A stretch of DNA of 64,000 nt from assembly GCF_000247695.1 (NCBI RefSeq), contig NW_004624778.1:8691695-8755694 (forward strand). Reading direction: 5' to 3'. Positions within the stretch are counted from its first letter, which is position 1; the number at the start of each line of letters is the position of its first letter. Source of the stretch: Heterocephalus glaber. Lineage: Eukaryota > Chordata > Mammalia > Rodentia > Bathyergidae. Below the pieces are notes generated by a model, which did not search any database, was not told the origin of the DNA, and saw only the letters and a program-made list of their open reading frames with translations. The position numbers and the translations under genes were made by a program. Positions 41,820 through 52,989 of this stretch are shown here, in pieces.

Positions 41820-43479
41820 GACATGTATAGTAGAGGCAGTTTATGTTTGCATATGTATGCAGAATATATAAAACTACTATATATGTATATGCTTTATGCG
41901 TATGATGTATGATATATCTTATAATTGTAAAATATAGAATTTATTTTCTATATAGTTAATCACTTCTTCTTTTGGAAAATATATACTATGTGTAAAGATA
42001 TATCTCAGATATAACCTTACTGAATAATTTGAACTGATATTTACCAGGAAAATGTCTGCTTTCAACTCTGAGAAATCAAAACTCAATAGGTCCATAGTGA
42101 AGTTTGAATGAGGCTACCTCGAAAACCCAATACAGAGTGGCTATAAATATTAAAGATCAAGTGGCTGGTGTCCTTATTACTTTTTCTCTCTCTTCTTACT
42201 CTAAAAATATCAAACACTTACGAGGCTGTAGGGAATGGCATATTTAAATAAAGTCTGATAGCCAGAGGCAGTGCTTGCATTGGAACATGAAGTCTTCGCA
42301 AAAGAGACTCTCAGACAATCACTGAAACTCAGGCCTGCCCACCCTGCCCTAGATGGTCAGCCATGACAGCCTGTCAGTGAATGAGGTATTCAGCATTTCA
42401 GTAGAGGACAGACTTGTAGTGGAGTTCAGGGGACAAGGCAGAAGTTATCTTCTCCTCCTAGACTCATTAGCTCTGCTGAGCCAACCTTAGGAGGCAACCC
42501 TCTGCCTGAGCATCATGGGAAGGGTAGGCACCCACTGACTTTCAGGCACTCAATAACTACCCACCCAAGATAGAATGTTTGAACAGTCTCTAAAAATCCT
42601 CCCCATTTGTATCTAATTTCATGAGTGCCAAAGGGCTTTCACATGTCTGAGCCCATTTGAGCTTGTGGCACTGAGGGAGGGGCAGACCTACAGGTACTAG
42701 CATTTGTGACAGGGAGAACCTCACACCCCAAGAGATGAGATTACTCCTAATGAATGCAAATCAGGCAGATCTTGTAGGTCCTACTCCTTTCTCTTCCACT
42801 CTGCACTGGATTGAGTTAAAGCAAAATCAAAGACAAGGGGACAAGGGTGAAATGATAAAGAACTGGCTAAAAAAAAGGAAAAGGAGGAAAATGGCAAACC
42901 AGCAGACATTGCTGTGCAGGAGCAGGAAATGAGTACAGGCAGATATCGGCTGAAGGATGTGTCCCAGAGTACTCCCTGTGAACCCCATCATTTTCAAGGG
43001 GAGATCACATTGAGTGGGGTGGGGAGCAGCATTGGCCATAGCCGAGTGATGTGATCCAGACTGAACAGGATTTCTTGAGAGCTGAAGTTTAGGTCTGCAT
43101 TTCAGGGCCATATCTGTTTGTTCTGTCACTGCAGTCCCATCAGCCTAGCAGCAACTGCACCTGTGAAAACATCAGTACTCTAGAGATAGCACTCGTGAGC
43201 ACCATGATGTCAAGATGTGCCTAGACCTTCCCAGAAACCTGCCATCTCAGGACCCACTTTCCAGCAAGCACACACCTTCTAGCATTGGAACAAACCAAAG
43301 CCTTATGCTTGGCCTATTTGCCAGTTGGCTCCCAGCTCTAATCCTTAAGTACTGCAGCCCATTGCCAGAATGATGCTGAGTACTGTGTAACTTTTCTGCA
43401 AAGTTCTAGCCAAGCCCTGGAAAGATGCATTTGAAGATAAGAGCACACAGTTTCCCCTTAAGTGGAGGTCACTATACAA
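41820..43479. other. Unique intronic sequence, nothing recognised
   Basis: 41820-42000 is AT-rich low complexity. The remainder, 42000-43480, has normal composition, with chance open frames only (42735-42932, 42827-43129). Confidence 0.4.
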
Positions 43480-44000
43480 TGGTGTAATTCTTGGAATTTA
43501 AAGATTCAGATTTTAAACTAATGATTTGAACTCTATTGCATTAGTGTAAGTTGGAAATGGATATCATATCTTTAATGCTAATTAGGCATTGCATTACTTA
43601 GTCTTCCAGGCCTCATGTAAATAACAATTAGCAATAATTTAGCAGTTGTACATGCTGGCATCTTCTAAGCCATACCATTGTATACCATTCCAAATTCCTT
43701 TGCATTAATTAGGATCATAAGCCAATCAGTACTAATTAGGAAGAAAATAAGTATAATAAATAAATGAAACAAAATTAGTGATTTGTATCTGGTCAGTAGT
43801 TCTTTCCCTCTGCAGTTCATCAAATAGTCTTAATGCGTAGGAACTTCTAGTAATTGAAACTAATTATGAGGTTTCCCCTGCTACTTTGAGCCTCATGTTC
43901 AAATCCCATGAAGCTCATTAAATAAGTAACAAAACTGGAATCTTTAGCACATACTGTAACTTGGATCATGTTAATTAGCACCACACGCAAAAGGCAGCAA
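43480..44000. promoter_or_regulatory. Candidate regulatory element: dense homeodomain-type TAATTA motifs
   Basis: At least six core sites fall within 410 bp: 'taatgctaattagg' (43573-43586), 'caattagcaataatt' (43625-43639), 'cattaattagg' (43703-43713), 'actaattagg' (43731-43740), 'taattgaaactaattatg' (43851-43868) and 'ttaattagca' (43971-43980). There is also a CCAAT-type site at 43722-43726. No repeat is recognised here. Enhancer function is inference; conservation could not be tested. Confidence 0.4.
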
Positions 44001-45350
44001 GAGGCCGTTTAGCAGCCCCTGCAGTAGTTAAAGGGAAGGGAGACTGGGATTGTTATAGTTCTTTGGGGTTTGTAAAAAGCCAGGCCAGTGGCAGGTGGAC
44101 AGCGTGGTGAGAAAGGCTGTGTGGTGATACACCTGTGATACATCCATCAGGGCCAGATGGTATGGGGAATCTAAGGCTAAGCTACCCCAGGACTGAGACA
44201 TACCCAGCAGTTCCAATTGGGTATGGAAACATATGAGTAGGGTATGACTCATGACTAGCCCAGTTATTAAGGAATTTCTCCCTGCTCTAGCAACTTGCCC
44301 CACACTTGTCTACTCTCTGGGTACCTTTCCCATACCTTAGGCCAGTTCTAGAGCTTGTCTCTTCCGGGTTGAGTGGTGAGCGTTAAAGACCCCACAGAAT
44401 TCATTTCCTCCATACAGCATGAAATTGTATATACACATAAATGCATGTGTCTGTTTCTAGTTAAACATATGTACCACTCAGCAGACATATTGACTATATT
44501 CACAGCTTCCACGCTGATCTAAATGACTGCCGTTCCTTTCCATATACAGCTAGATCTGTGGATAGCTTTTGAGTCCTTGATTAGAAGGTGCTACAGAAAT
44601 ACACTCACCCACAGTTGTGTCTTTCGCCTTCCTATCTGGACTGTGCAACAGTCTAATATTAAGCACTGGGATGATACTGGGAAAGGTTGGAGACAGGAAG
44701 TGAAGCCACAGGGATATTGGTTTACAGTGTACCCACGTACAGTACTAGAACTCCATAAACAATATTGTTTACTGCTGTTTTATGAGTAGTTCTAAAATAA
44801 CCCTAACAGAAAACACTTGTTACTCTACTTGTTGTCAAGTTTGATGGCTTGTTAAGAAAAAAAGACATGACAAGACCTTTCCAGACAATCAGCTGAATCA
44901 CAGCTAGAGACCTTTTGAGTCATTCAGATTAACCTTAATATTTGGGGATAGAATCCCATTTCATATGCGATAAACAATTATTAATCCTATATGTCCTTTC
45001 AGCTTCAACCAAGGCCTCATTCCTTTGTAAAGCATCTCCCACTGTTTGAGCTCACAGAAGTTACTGCTTTTTAATTCTCTTTTTACTCCTATAGCACTGA
45101 GTGTAATTATGAGACCTATCTATTCAGGTTCCAAGTTTTCTTATGAAAATCTTATGGGTATTATTAGTTACTCAAGAGCAAGAATCTTCATGAGCCATAC
45201 CCCTTTTCAGCCCATTAAGAGCTAATGTAGGCTGAGAACAAAAAGTTGCCCATGTGCTCTGATTTAATGATAATTAGGCATTTGTAAGAGCACCCAAAAC
45301 TCAGCATAAGTATGACTTTTTGAAGGTACAGAAATACAATGTCCATTACT
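44001..45350. other. Unique intronic sequence, nothing recognised
   Basis: Chance frames only (44028-44303 and 44523-44789). No repeat recognised. Confidence 0.4.
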
Positions 45351-45351
45351 T

Positions 45352-45411
45352 TTCTACAGTTCTACAGTGTTCTACAGTTCTACAGTTTTTACAGTGTTCT
45401 ACAGTATTCTA
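45352..45411. repeat. Small tandem repeat, unit TTCTACAG(TG)
   Basis: Six head-to-tail copies of an 8-10 bp unit, with some units having an extra TG or TA and one carrying 'tttttacagtg'. The array ends in 'ttcta'. Confidence 0.88.
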
Positions 45412-47085
45412 TATATCGTGCAGTGCGAGTGAATGGAAAGGTGAGAAATCTTCAATCTTAACTTAATCTACTATATGATACCTGAAGAGAAATCCAGGTC
45501 ATATGCGGTGTGCATCTATTTCACTGGCATTACTTTATTTGATATTAAGTGATCATGAACTTGGAGCTGTGTCTACACAGGCACAGTGGGACACCAAGTT
45601 AGAACAAACACACAGATAACTCATGAAGGGAGAAATAATAGTTATTAGTTTGTCTGCACTGCTAAAATTAGCTGACCTGGATAATTCATTTCGTACTGGT
45701 TGATTCCTTTTTTCTGTGTGTGCACAGCCTCCAACAGCACACACAGTACTTTTAAGGACATGATTCTGTATCATATGTTGGATGATAATTGACAGTGAAA
45801 CTAATAAGATAAGAATTAAGCCCTGCCACTAGTGGTTTACAGTCTAAAACAGCTCGTGACTGAACATAGTGAAATTAAGGACAGCCAAATTAAGGTGTTT
45901 AACCAAGAGAAGGATCATAAGCAAAACACAAAGGGCTTGTTGAACTTTCTTTTTTTAGCCACAGATTAAAGTTGCAGTCAATATTTCTTCATCCCTAGTT
46001 CAATGCTACCTTATATAACACTGATCTATTTGCATGCCTGTATCCCTTCATAGCACTGCATTCTGACTTCCTTACTGGCATGGAGGCCTGCAGAGAACGT
46101 CAGCTGGTGTTTAAGTAAGAGCTAAGAGAGATCTGATTTAAGAGTAAGATGTTTAGGCTGAGCTTCTAAAGCCACAGCAGCCATCCCCAGTGGAGGGTGA
46201 AATGGGTGCCCAGTCTTGGTTATTGAGGAACCTGTGTAAAACATCTAAACTTAGACAGACAAGAGCACATTAAACAATAGGATCAAGTTACTAAGCAGAG
46301 GCAAGGGAAAACAAAACCAGGGATAAGAACCAGTCCTGGGGCAGAGCTGGAACCACAGTGAATGGCCTGGTTGTTGGGCAACCTGTGTATTGCCCCGAAG
46401 CTTTCTGAACATGCTCCTGCCTGGAAAGAGGACATGGTGAGGTGAGCATTGAAGACTATAGTTAAAGACAGGTCTGAGGATTCTTACAAATCTCACTACC
46501 CCCACCCCCACAAATCTGCTCAAAATGTATCTGTCAGAATCTTGCTAAACATAATTTTTAAATTTAAAAATACACATGTATATTTCAGGCTTCATAGGGA
46601 AATCCTTCAGAATTCCACAGCTTTTTATCTTACAATTTTCTCTTTGAAAAAAAAAAAACAAAAGAAAGCAGAGAAAATTGGAAAGGAACATAACTTAGAC
46701 TTTACACAGTAAGTGAAATGTTGCTGAAAATGTCCATGCCTAGATTAGTACAACACTGGAAATGTACACAGCACTCACAGAGAGACACCCAAGAAGTTTC
46801 CACTACAAAGAGTGCATGCTTCACATTTTGATCTGTCTAAATTCAGTACTGAATGACAAAGACAGATTGAGCAACAAAAGTGAGGAGAGGAGACATTGAA
46901 AGTGGAACCCTAACAAAATGAGGATTGCAACAGTCAAGGTCCTGGCTACTTTGTAGATCAGATACTGCTTTAGCATGTGTGCATAAGTTCACTTATCCAT
47001 TCCTTCTCCATTTGCTCAGCACCTCCTCTGAGTCTAACCCTGCGTTCCATGCTTGAGTTACCAAGCATAGTAGTATAGCCTGGGA
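45412..47085. other. Unique intronic sequence
   Basis: It includes an 18-bp AT-only palindrome at 46554-46571 and a run of 12 A at 46647-46658. The frames at 46251-46523 (-) and 45553-45774 (-) have no recognisable domain. Confidence 0.4.
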
Positions 47086-47089
47086 CCAC

Positions 47090-47325
47090 ACCATGAACTA
47101 GGACTCAGACCAACTTGGGTCCTAGTCACAGCTCCTCCATTTGTTAAATAAAACTCTTTTTGTTAAGTCACATAACCACTTAAATCTTTCATTCCCCTTC
47201 TGTAAAATGAGAACAGTATTATTTCCCACCTTCTTAGCTGTTGTGAAGATCAAATTTTCTAATAACTGAGCCACTCTTAGGCCAGCACTTCCTGTGAAGT
47301 GCACAATAAATGCTAGCTATTTGTG
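47090..47325 (+). repeat. MIR SINE relic, near full length
   Basis: 'gggtcctagtcacagctcct', 'gttaagtcacataaccactt', 'ccccttctgtaaaatgagaa', 'cacaataaatgctagctatt' match the MIR consensus in order. Confidence 0.8.
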
Positions 47326-47654
47326 TTGCTGAGGTAAAATTCAGTATTTGACGACGGTGGAGGATAGAGACAGGCCATCCTTGACTCAGAGTAAGAGTTT
47401 TCAAGCAAGGAGAGCTGTCTTTCCTTAGAATGGGCAATCCAAGGAGGTGGTGAAGAAGCTTTCTCTCTTGTGTTTCAGCAGAACTCAGATTTTTGATGTC
47501 AGGAAGTTTACAGAAGGGACTCATATCTTTGAGAAGTTTGGGATGGGTTTGTTTCACAGTCTTTTCCAACTTAGCTGAGCCTGACATTCTCCAAGGGCAT
47601 TGAAGCAGGAAGGAACTAACATTTCTTTTGCACCTGTGTCCTGGGTTTCCCAGA

Positions 47655-47827
47655 TATGTTTCCAATTGAGCCTTGCAAAGCCTCTGCAATGAAGATATTG
47701 TTATCCTTTTGTAGTGAGGGAAACGGAAGTTTAGCAAGGACAGGTGACATCCAAGATAGTGCAACCAGGAAAAGGTGGGAAAAACCAGTCTCCTAAATAA
47801 TCGATGCTCTTTCCATTGCACTACCTG
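47655..47827 (-). repeat. MIR SINE relic, opposite orientation to the preceding one
   Basis: 'gaagatattgttatcctttt', 'gacaggtgacatccaagata', and the terminal 'tgctctttccattgcactac' match the reverse complement of MIR. Confidence 0.7.
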
Positions 47828-47829
47828 TA

Positions 47830-49079
47830 TTCTCAGCTTACCCCTCCTGGACTAAAGGATCCTCAGAAACAAATCCAAGACAAAATGAATCAGAGTGGGT
47901 GAATGAACTTTAAAGCTATAGGGAGCTCTCCCTCTTTGCATCTCTAGATCTAGTGCAGTATCTAAAGCTCTTATCAAAAACAATAATAACAGTATCCTGC
48001 CTAAAAACACCACAGATCTGATAATTCTGAACAGCCTCCTCATCAAAGCTTCACTTCCCACATTGCTCTCCTTTTAAGAAAATAAAGGCCTCTCCACCGT
48101 TCTTTAGTTCTCTGGCTCACCACCCCTCTGTTCATCCCTCTCCACTATCTAGCCACACTGACGAAACACAGATGAAAGCCAAGTATTCCAAAAATTCACC
48201 CTAGAATCCCATCTTTCACACCTGGATCTGAACAGAGCAGGGGGTACAGGGTGGAGGGGAATCTTTTCTGGTTTTTGGTTTTTTGGTTTTTTTTGTCAAG
48301 AGGAACAGGTTACATTCTTGTGTCCCTTGCCATGTTATAAACAAGGCTGAGCGCACAGCATTCCTCCCAAAGCACAAGGTTCTGTTTGTAAAACATAGGC
48401 CTGGGCTCCTCTGGAATTCTTGTTGCCTAGACACTGTTCTTCCTATTCATTTGGGATTGGTTTTATTTTGGTGGTATTAATGGAAGCCAGGAATGGAACA
48501 GTTCTTTCCTTAAACATCTCTTTTCCTTCATCTCTCTCTCTGTACCCCATATCTTTTATAATTAGGTTTTTAAGCTTGTAAATGTTTCCATTGGCAATGC
48601 CAACTTTTAAGTGCTGCCGTAGCCTTCAGTTTGTGCTGGCATGTTGTGGATGCTTCTACAAGGCACTAGACCATAGCAATACCCTTACCTGGTAAGGTAC
48701 TGTTGAGCTTCTTTCCTGTCTGTAGAAGTTCCTGTTCTGTTCACCTTTTCAGGTCCCTTTTAAAGGGTTAGAGAAGAAATGGATCCTGGGGAGTCCAGTG
48801 AAAATACAGCTGAAAAATGGAATGGTGGGGTCCTTAACTGCCCACTGCTTTTTTGAAGATGGGTGTTAAGGATTTGAGTTGTTGGGTAGGGGTAGGGGAT
48901 GAAAACTCTGATATGTGTATCAGATATGTTAACTATTCATATTAGTCCATGTAAGAAATATACTAATATGTACTTGATAAAATGAATATGTCCTTGTCTC
49001 AGTACATCATATCCCACAAAGCTACTGTTACTCAGAGTATTTTAGAACATTTCTGCATTCACTCAAAAGACTTTCTGAC
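47830..49079. other. Unique intronic sequence, nothing recognised
   Basis: A G/T-rich run 'tttttggttttttggttttt' at about 48270-48291 is the only low-complexity sequence noted. Confidence 0.4.
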
Positions 49080-49600
49080 ATCTTCTTGTAAATATTAAGA
49101 ATATTTACAGCAAAATACCTCATCCTCCAACAATAGAGAGCGTGTACTTCCAAAAATATGTGTATTTTCAGACGTCACCTTCATCTGTACACACCTCTAA
49201 TAAATCAGCATGTTTTGCACTTTCCCATCCGTGATTACTGCAGGATCCTGAGGCTGACTTAGTTGATCGGCTCACCATCTGCTTCTGATGGTTGCAAACT
49301 TCGAGTGACATTTGAACAATGACAGTATGTTTGGAAAGAGTAATTTACTTTGTGTGATGTCTCATTTATGTATGTGAGTGCAGGCCCACTCTAAGCCTGG
49401 TTCTCTTCAAGGAGCATAATTAGACTGCAGCTCATGTAAGTCAAGGCTATCATGAGCCAGCTGCTTGGCCATGTCTATAATGGTTGCAGCCTCTCAGGAA
49501 GTGCTCCTTGTTGCAAGCGTGGGAAAAAGCAGCTGGACCACCTGCATCTCCATGGTCAAACCATTCTCCCGTGAGTCCACTAAAGACCCCTCTTCCTTTT
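49080..49600. promoter_or_regulatory. Possible conserved non-coding element (E-box rich, repeat-free)
   Basis: There is no interspersed repeat. The segment holds CAGCTG E-boxes in 'gccagctgcttggc' and 'gcagctggacc', a CATCTG-type site, an inverted 'gtaaatattaagaatatttac' that is nearly palindromic, and balanced composition. This is pattern impression only. Confidence 0.25.
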
Positions 49601-49830
49601 AAACATTAGATGCTGGAAGAACAGGGATGTCATGAAAAGATAAAAGCAGCAATAATTTGAAAATCATTTTTCTCAAATCTTTACAATGCCTTGTTGCATA
49701 GGGATCCAAATATCTATTGACAGCACTATCTAATGTGCTGATTCTATTTTCAGATTTAGGACAAGTGACTTTTCTTAATTGTACTCTATGATACAGGTGT
49801 AGTCCTTAATAAGGCAGTATCCCACTAGAG

Positions 49831-50028
49831 CAGTGGTTCTCTTTTGGGTATAAGTGTGGAAAAATGTCTGGAGATTTTTATCATAATTGGATGAGGGTTT
49901 CTACTGGCATCTAGAGATTAAAGGCCAGGGATGCTGCTAAACATCATTCAAAACACAAGCCAGTCCTATCCCATAGCAAAGAAGTATCCAACCTGAGTGC
50001 CAATAATGATAAAGTAGAGAAACCTTGA
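49831..50028 (+). mobile_element. MER5A-like hAT-Charlie non-autonomous DNA transposon
   Basis: It starts 'cagtggttctcttttgggta', contains 'aatgtctggagatttttatc', 'ctactggcatctagagatta' and 'ggccagggatgctgctaaac', and ends 'gtagagaaaccttg'. This is the MER5A order over its whole length. The terminal repeats are inverted. Confidence 0.85.
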
Positions 50029-50201
50029 ACCAGAACAAGTTTCACTTGGTGAAAATCAAGACAGTATAGAGCATTAATATGGACATACTTGTAGCTCTAG
50101 CAAAATAGCATATATACTCCTGCCTTCTTTGAACAAGACTTAATGTAGGGACCAGTTAGTAAGGCTCACTTCAATCTATAGCATGGAAACAGTTATTCTC
50201 A

Positions 50202-50314
50202 GGTCAGCTTTAGTGGCACACACCGGTAATCTCAGCACTTGCAAGGCTGAGGCAGGAGGATCACTGAAAGTTGAGTGCCAGCCTTAGCTACGTAGTGAGT
50301 TCAAGGCCAGCCAG
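50202..50314 (+). mobile_element. B1-like SINE, 5' portion (interrupted by an LTR)
   Basis: 'tcagctttagtggcacacac', 'ggctgaggcaggaggatcac' and 'agtgagttcaaggccagcc' form a B1 that stops abruptly at 50314 and resumes at 50726. The two parts join into a normal B1 order. Confidence 0.88.
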
Positions 50315-50725
50315 TGCTGCGGCCAAGCCTGAGGATGGCCCTTTGTCTCTTCCCTGCTCCCTTTCTCCTCCCTGCTCCTTTTCCTCCTTAGATTAGAGAT
50401 ATTGCAGACCCTGGATGGCACAGCCCCAGGAGACAGTTACCTCCTATCCTTCCCCATTCCCTTCCTGCGCATGCCCTGATCACGAAACAATTTCGCTAGT
50501 CCCACCTAGGCCACGTAAGCCACGCCGCACTATTTGCCTCGCCTTCTCTTCCTGTTTTCCTTCCATTGTAAATAAAGAGTGTGTGGTACCTCAGGCGGCC
50601 GTTAGCTCCCGACAAGCTATGGTTTCACCTGGTCCCAGCTAAGAGTAATCTTGGTCTTCATCGTCTTTCCTCATCTCCACCGCTCTCCCCGGCTTTGGAC
50701 CCCCTATGCAGTGCGGGTTTCGGCA
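50315..50725 (+). mobile_element. Solo LTR of an endogenous retrovirus, inserted into a B1
   Basis: The 411-bp block has TG at its start ('tgctgcggcc') and CA at its end ('gtttcggca'). A polyadenylation signal AATAAA lies at 50571-50576, in a GT-rich context that fits an R/U5 boundary. The flanking hexamers 'agccag' and 'agcttg' each differ by one base from the 'agcctg' expected in B1, which fits a worn 6-bp duplication as made by class II (ERVK-like) elements. No internal viral genes are present. Many CpGs remain. The frames at 50415-50642 and 50581-50817 are chance. Confidence 0.72.
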
Positions 50726-50757
50726 AGCTTGAGCTACACAGTGAGACCCTGGTGGGG
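50726..50757 (+). mobile_element. B1-like SINE, 3' portion
   Basis: 'gagctacacagtgagaccct' continues the B1 interrupted at 50314. Instead of a normal tail it passes into a G-rich run. Confidence 0.85.
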
Positions 50758-50771
50758 GGCGGGGGGGGGGG
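50750..50771. repeat. G-rich run (polyG)
   Basis: 'ggtggggggcgggggggggg' includes a run of ten G. It has the potential for G-quadruplex formation on the + strand. Confidence 0.85.
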
Positions 50772-50949
50772 TCTCCAAGTAGATTTTTCCCTTGGCATCC
50801 CACCTTTTGTGCACTAATGTTTGCGGTGCGGATTGGCTTCCCTTTATCCTGGGCATGGTGCAGCCTATCCCATGTAATGCACAGAGGGCAAACGTCATTT
50901 CTCTTATCCGTGCTTTTTATAATCTTCACTTTCTATTGTACAACCATCG

Positions 50950-51115
50950 CCTGTGATAGAATCAAAGAATATTAAATTGGAAAGGATCTTCTGATTATCC
51001 TACCAGTAAGGTGAAAGGAATCTCAGAAATTCAGGCAACTGTTCAGGTAGACAGAAATACAACCCAGTCTCCTGAGATCTGTGCCAGTGCTCATCTGACC
51101 ACTTGGTTTTTCCAC
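50950..51115 (-). repeat. Possible ancient SINE (CORE-SINE/MIR-like)
   Basis: 'attaaattggaaaggatctt', 'caggcaactgttcaggtaga' and 'acccagtctcctgagatctg' follow the order of an old mammalian SINE. Divergence is high. Confidence 0.4.
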
Positions 51116-51119
51116 ACTT

Positions 51120-52175
51120 CCATCTTGGAAAGCCTATCATACCCAGCTTGTAATAGATTTCTTTACATTCTCAGACAGTAAAATTACAGCTGGCTTCACT
51201 CAAGGGTGAGAGCTTATTTCTCTTCATTTCTGGACCCTTCAGAGTCTCTGAAATATAAAGCCCAGTCCCCTGACTTTTCTTCTGAGATTAGAGAATGGTT
51301 TTATTTCTTTAATTCACTCCCAGTGTCATTTTTAAAACATCATTAATTGACTTGCAGAACAATCCTGATAAGTTTTTCATGGCTAGGGAACACACCAGAA
51401 ATATAGCCGGCATGGGACAAAGGAATTTTATGGATGGTGATAGTTATTTTAAAAGTAAATAGGTAGAAGCAGCTCAGTGGTCTGCAGAGTGCTCTGAGGG
51501 TCTTAGCACAGTAGATCAGTGAAGGAGTGAAACCAGTATTATGACAAATACTCTCTTCACTACCCAAGACAGATGTTCCAGTGAGAATATAAACCTCAGT
51601 TTACTGATTAGTCACATTGTTCCCTTGAAATTTACTGAAACAATAGTCTTGATTCTTAAAATTTAATCAAGTTAAGGTAGTTTCCAAACCATTCTTCAGT
51701 TAACCAGAAGTGAAAGAAAATGTAATAGTGATTTTCCTGATGGGAAATCTGAGCAGAAAAATATTCAGACCCCTAGCCAGAAGGTGGGCCTTGTTTAAGA
51801 TGATACCTGTAGTAATCCCATAGTGACACAGAGTCAGTGGACTCTCTAGGCCACCCATGGAAGCATAAGAAAGTACACACTAGAGCTGGGCACAGGACTT
51901 TATGAAGAAGAGGAGGTGTGAAATAAGAGTCAGGAGAAGACATGTTAGCTGTTTACCCATAGTGGGAGTGCACAGAATGCAAAGCCACCTGCATTCTGAC
52001 AAAATCAGAAAATGAGTTTTAAAGCTATTTAAGGCCTGACCCACCCACCCACTCCAATAAAGTCTTAAAAACTGTCCTAACTAGCATATTTCCAATTTGA
52101 CTCAGCATTTAACATATAATTGGGTTCTACTGTTTGGCTTTTTAAGTGTTCCTTGTAGGTTTGTTCCGTCTTTGC
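51120..52175. other. Unique intronic sequence, nothing recognised
   Basis: Chance frames only. A '(CCCA)3' run lies at about 52039-52051. Confidence 0.4.
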
Positions 52176-52179
52176 AAGT

Positions 52180-52985
52180 AGGTTTGCTAGGGTTGCATAA
52201 CAAAGTACCACCAGCTGGGGAGCCTTACAGGATAGTCATTCTTTGTCTCATGATTCTGGAGGCAAGAAGTCTATAAGATCAAGTTGTAGGCAGGAATGGT
52301 TCCATTTTAGATGTTAAAGAAGACTGTTCCATTCTCTCTTTGTGTCTAGTAGTTTCTAGCAATATCCGGCATTCCTTGGCTCTATTTTTATTTCTCACGG
52401 CCTTCTCCCTTTGTGCTACAATCTTCAAGTTTTCCCCTTCTTTTATAAGGACACCAGTCAGAAAAGATTAGGACTGACCCTAATGACTTCATTATAACTC
52501 AGTATGTTAGTCAGATTCCCATCACTAAAATGAGATAATTAACTTATAAGAGAAATGTTTTGTTTTGGCGTACGGTTCTAGAGGTTCCAATTCCAACATC
52601 AAATGGCCTCACTGCTTTGGCACTCAGATGAGGCCCAAAATTATGATGGAAGTACATGGCCATAGTGGGTCAAACTGCTTACTTCATGAGCTAAGAAGCA
52701 AAGGAGAAAATGAAAAGACTGGGATTCTACAATACCCTTCAAGAACACATGTTTTGTGACCTAAGGATCTTTCCACTTGGCTTCCTTTTTTAAAAGTTCC
52801 ACCATCTCCCAATACTGCCACCCTTAGGACCAAGACTTTAACACATGGACTTTTGAGTGATGTTTACTCAAAAATTTCTGTCTCCACATAAGGTCACATT
52901 CTGAGGTATTGAGGGTTAGAATTCCACATATCTTTTTAAAAGGAAATACAATTCAACTCACAAATAGCAGCTAAACCTTCAGGTC
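52180..52985 (+). repeat. Cluster of old mammalian interspersed repeats, family not assigned
   Basis: The phrases 'ggttgcataacaaagtacca', 'tcatgattctggaggcaaga', 'cttcttttataaggacacca', 'caccatctcccaatactgcc', and 'tccacataaggtcacattct' are diagnostic of widespread old repeats with a shared LTR/L1-tail style, seen here as two or three overlapping fragments. Confidence 0.55.
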
Positions 52986-52989
52986 TTGA

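Noticed and set aside
46554..46571. 18-bp AT-only perfect palindrome
   Set aside because: It is composed only of A and T in an AT-rich stretch, so a chance origin is likely.
50415..50817. Frames within the solo LTR as possible retroviral proteins
   Set aside because: They lie in LTR sequence only. No gag, pol or env region is present and they overlap each other in different frames.
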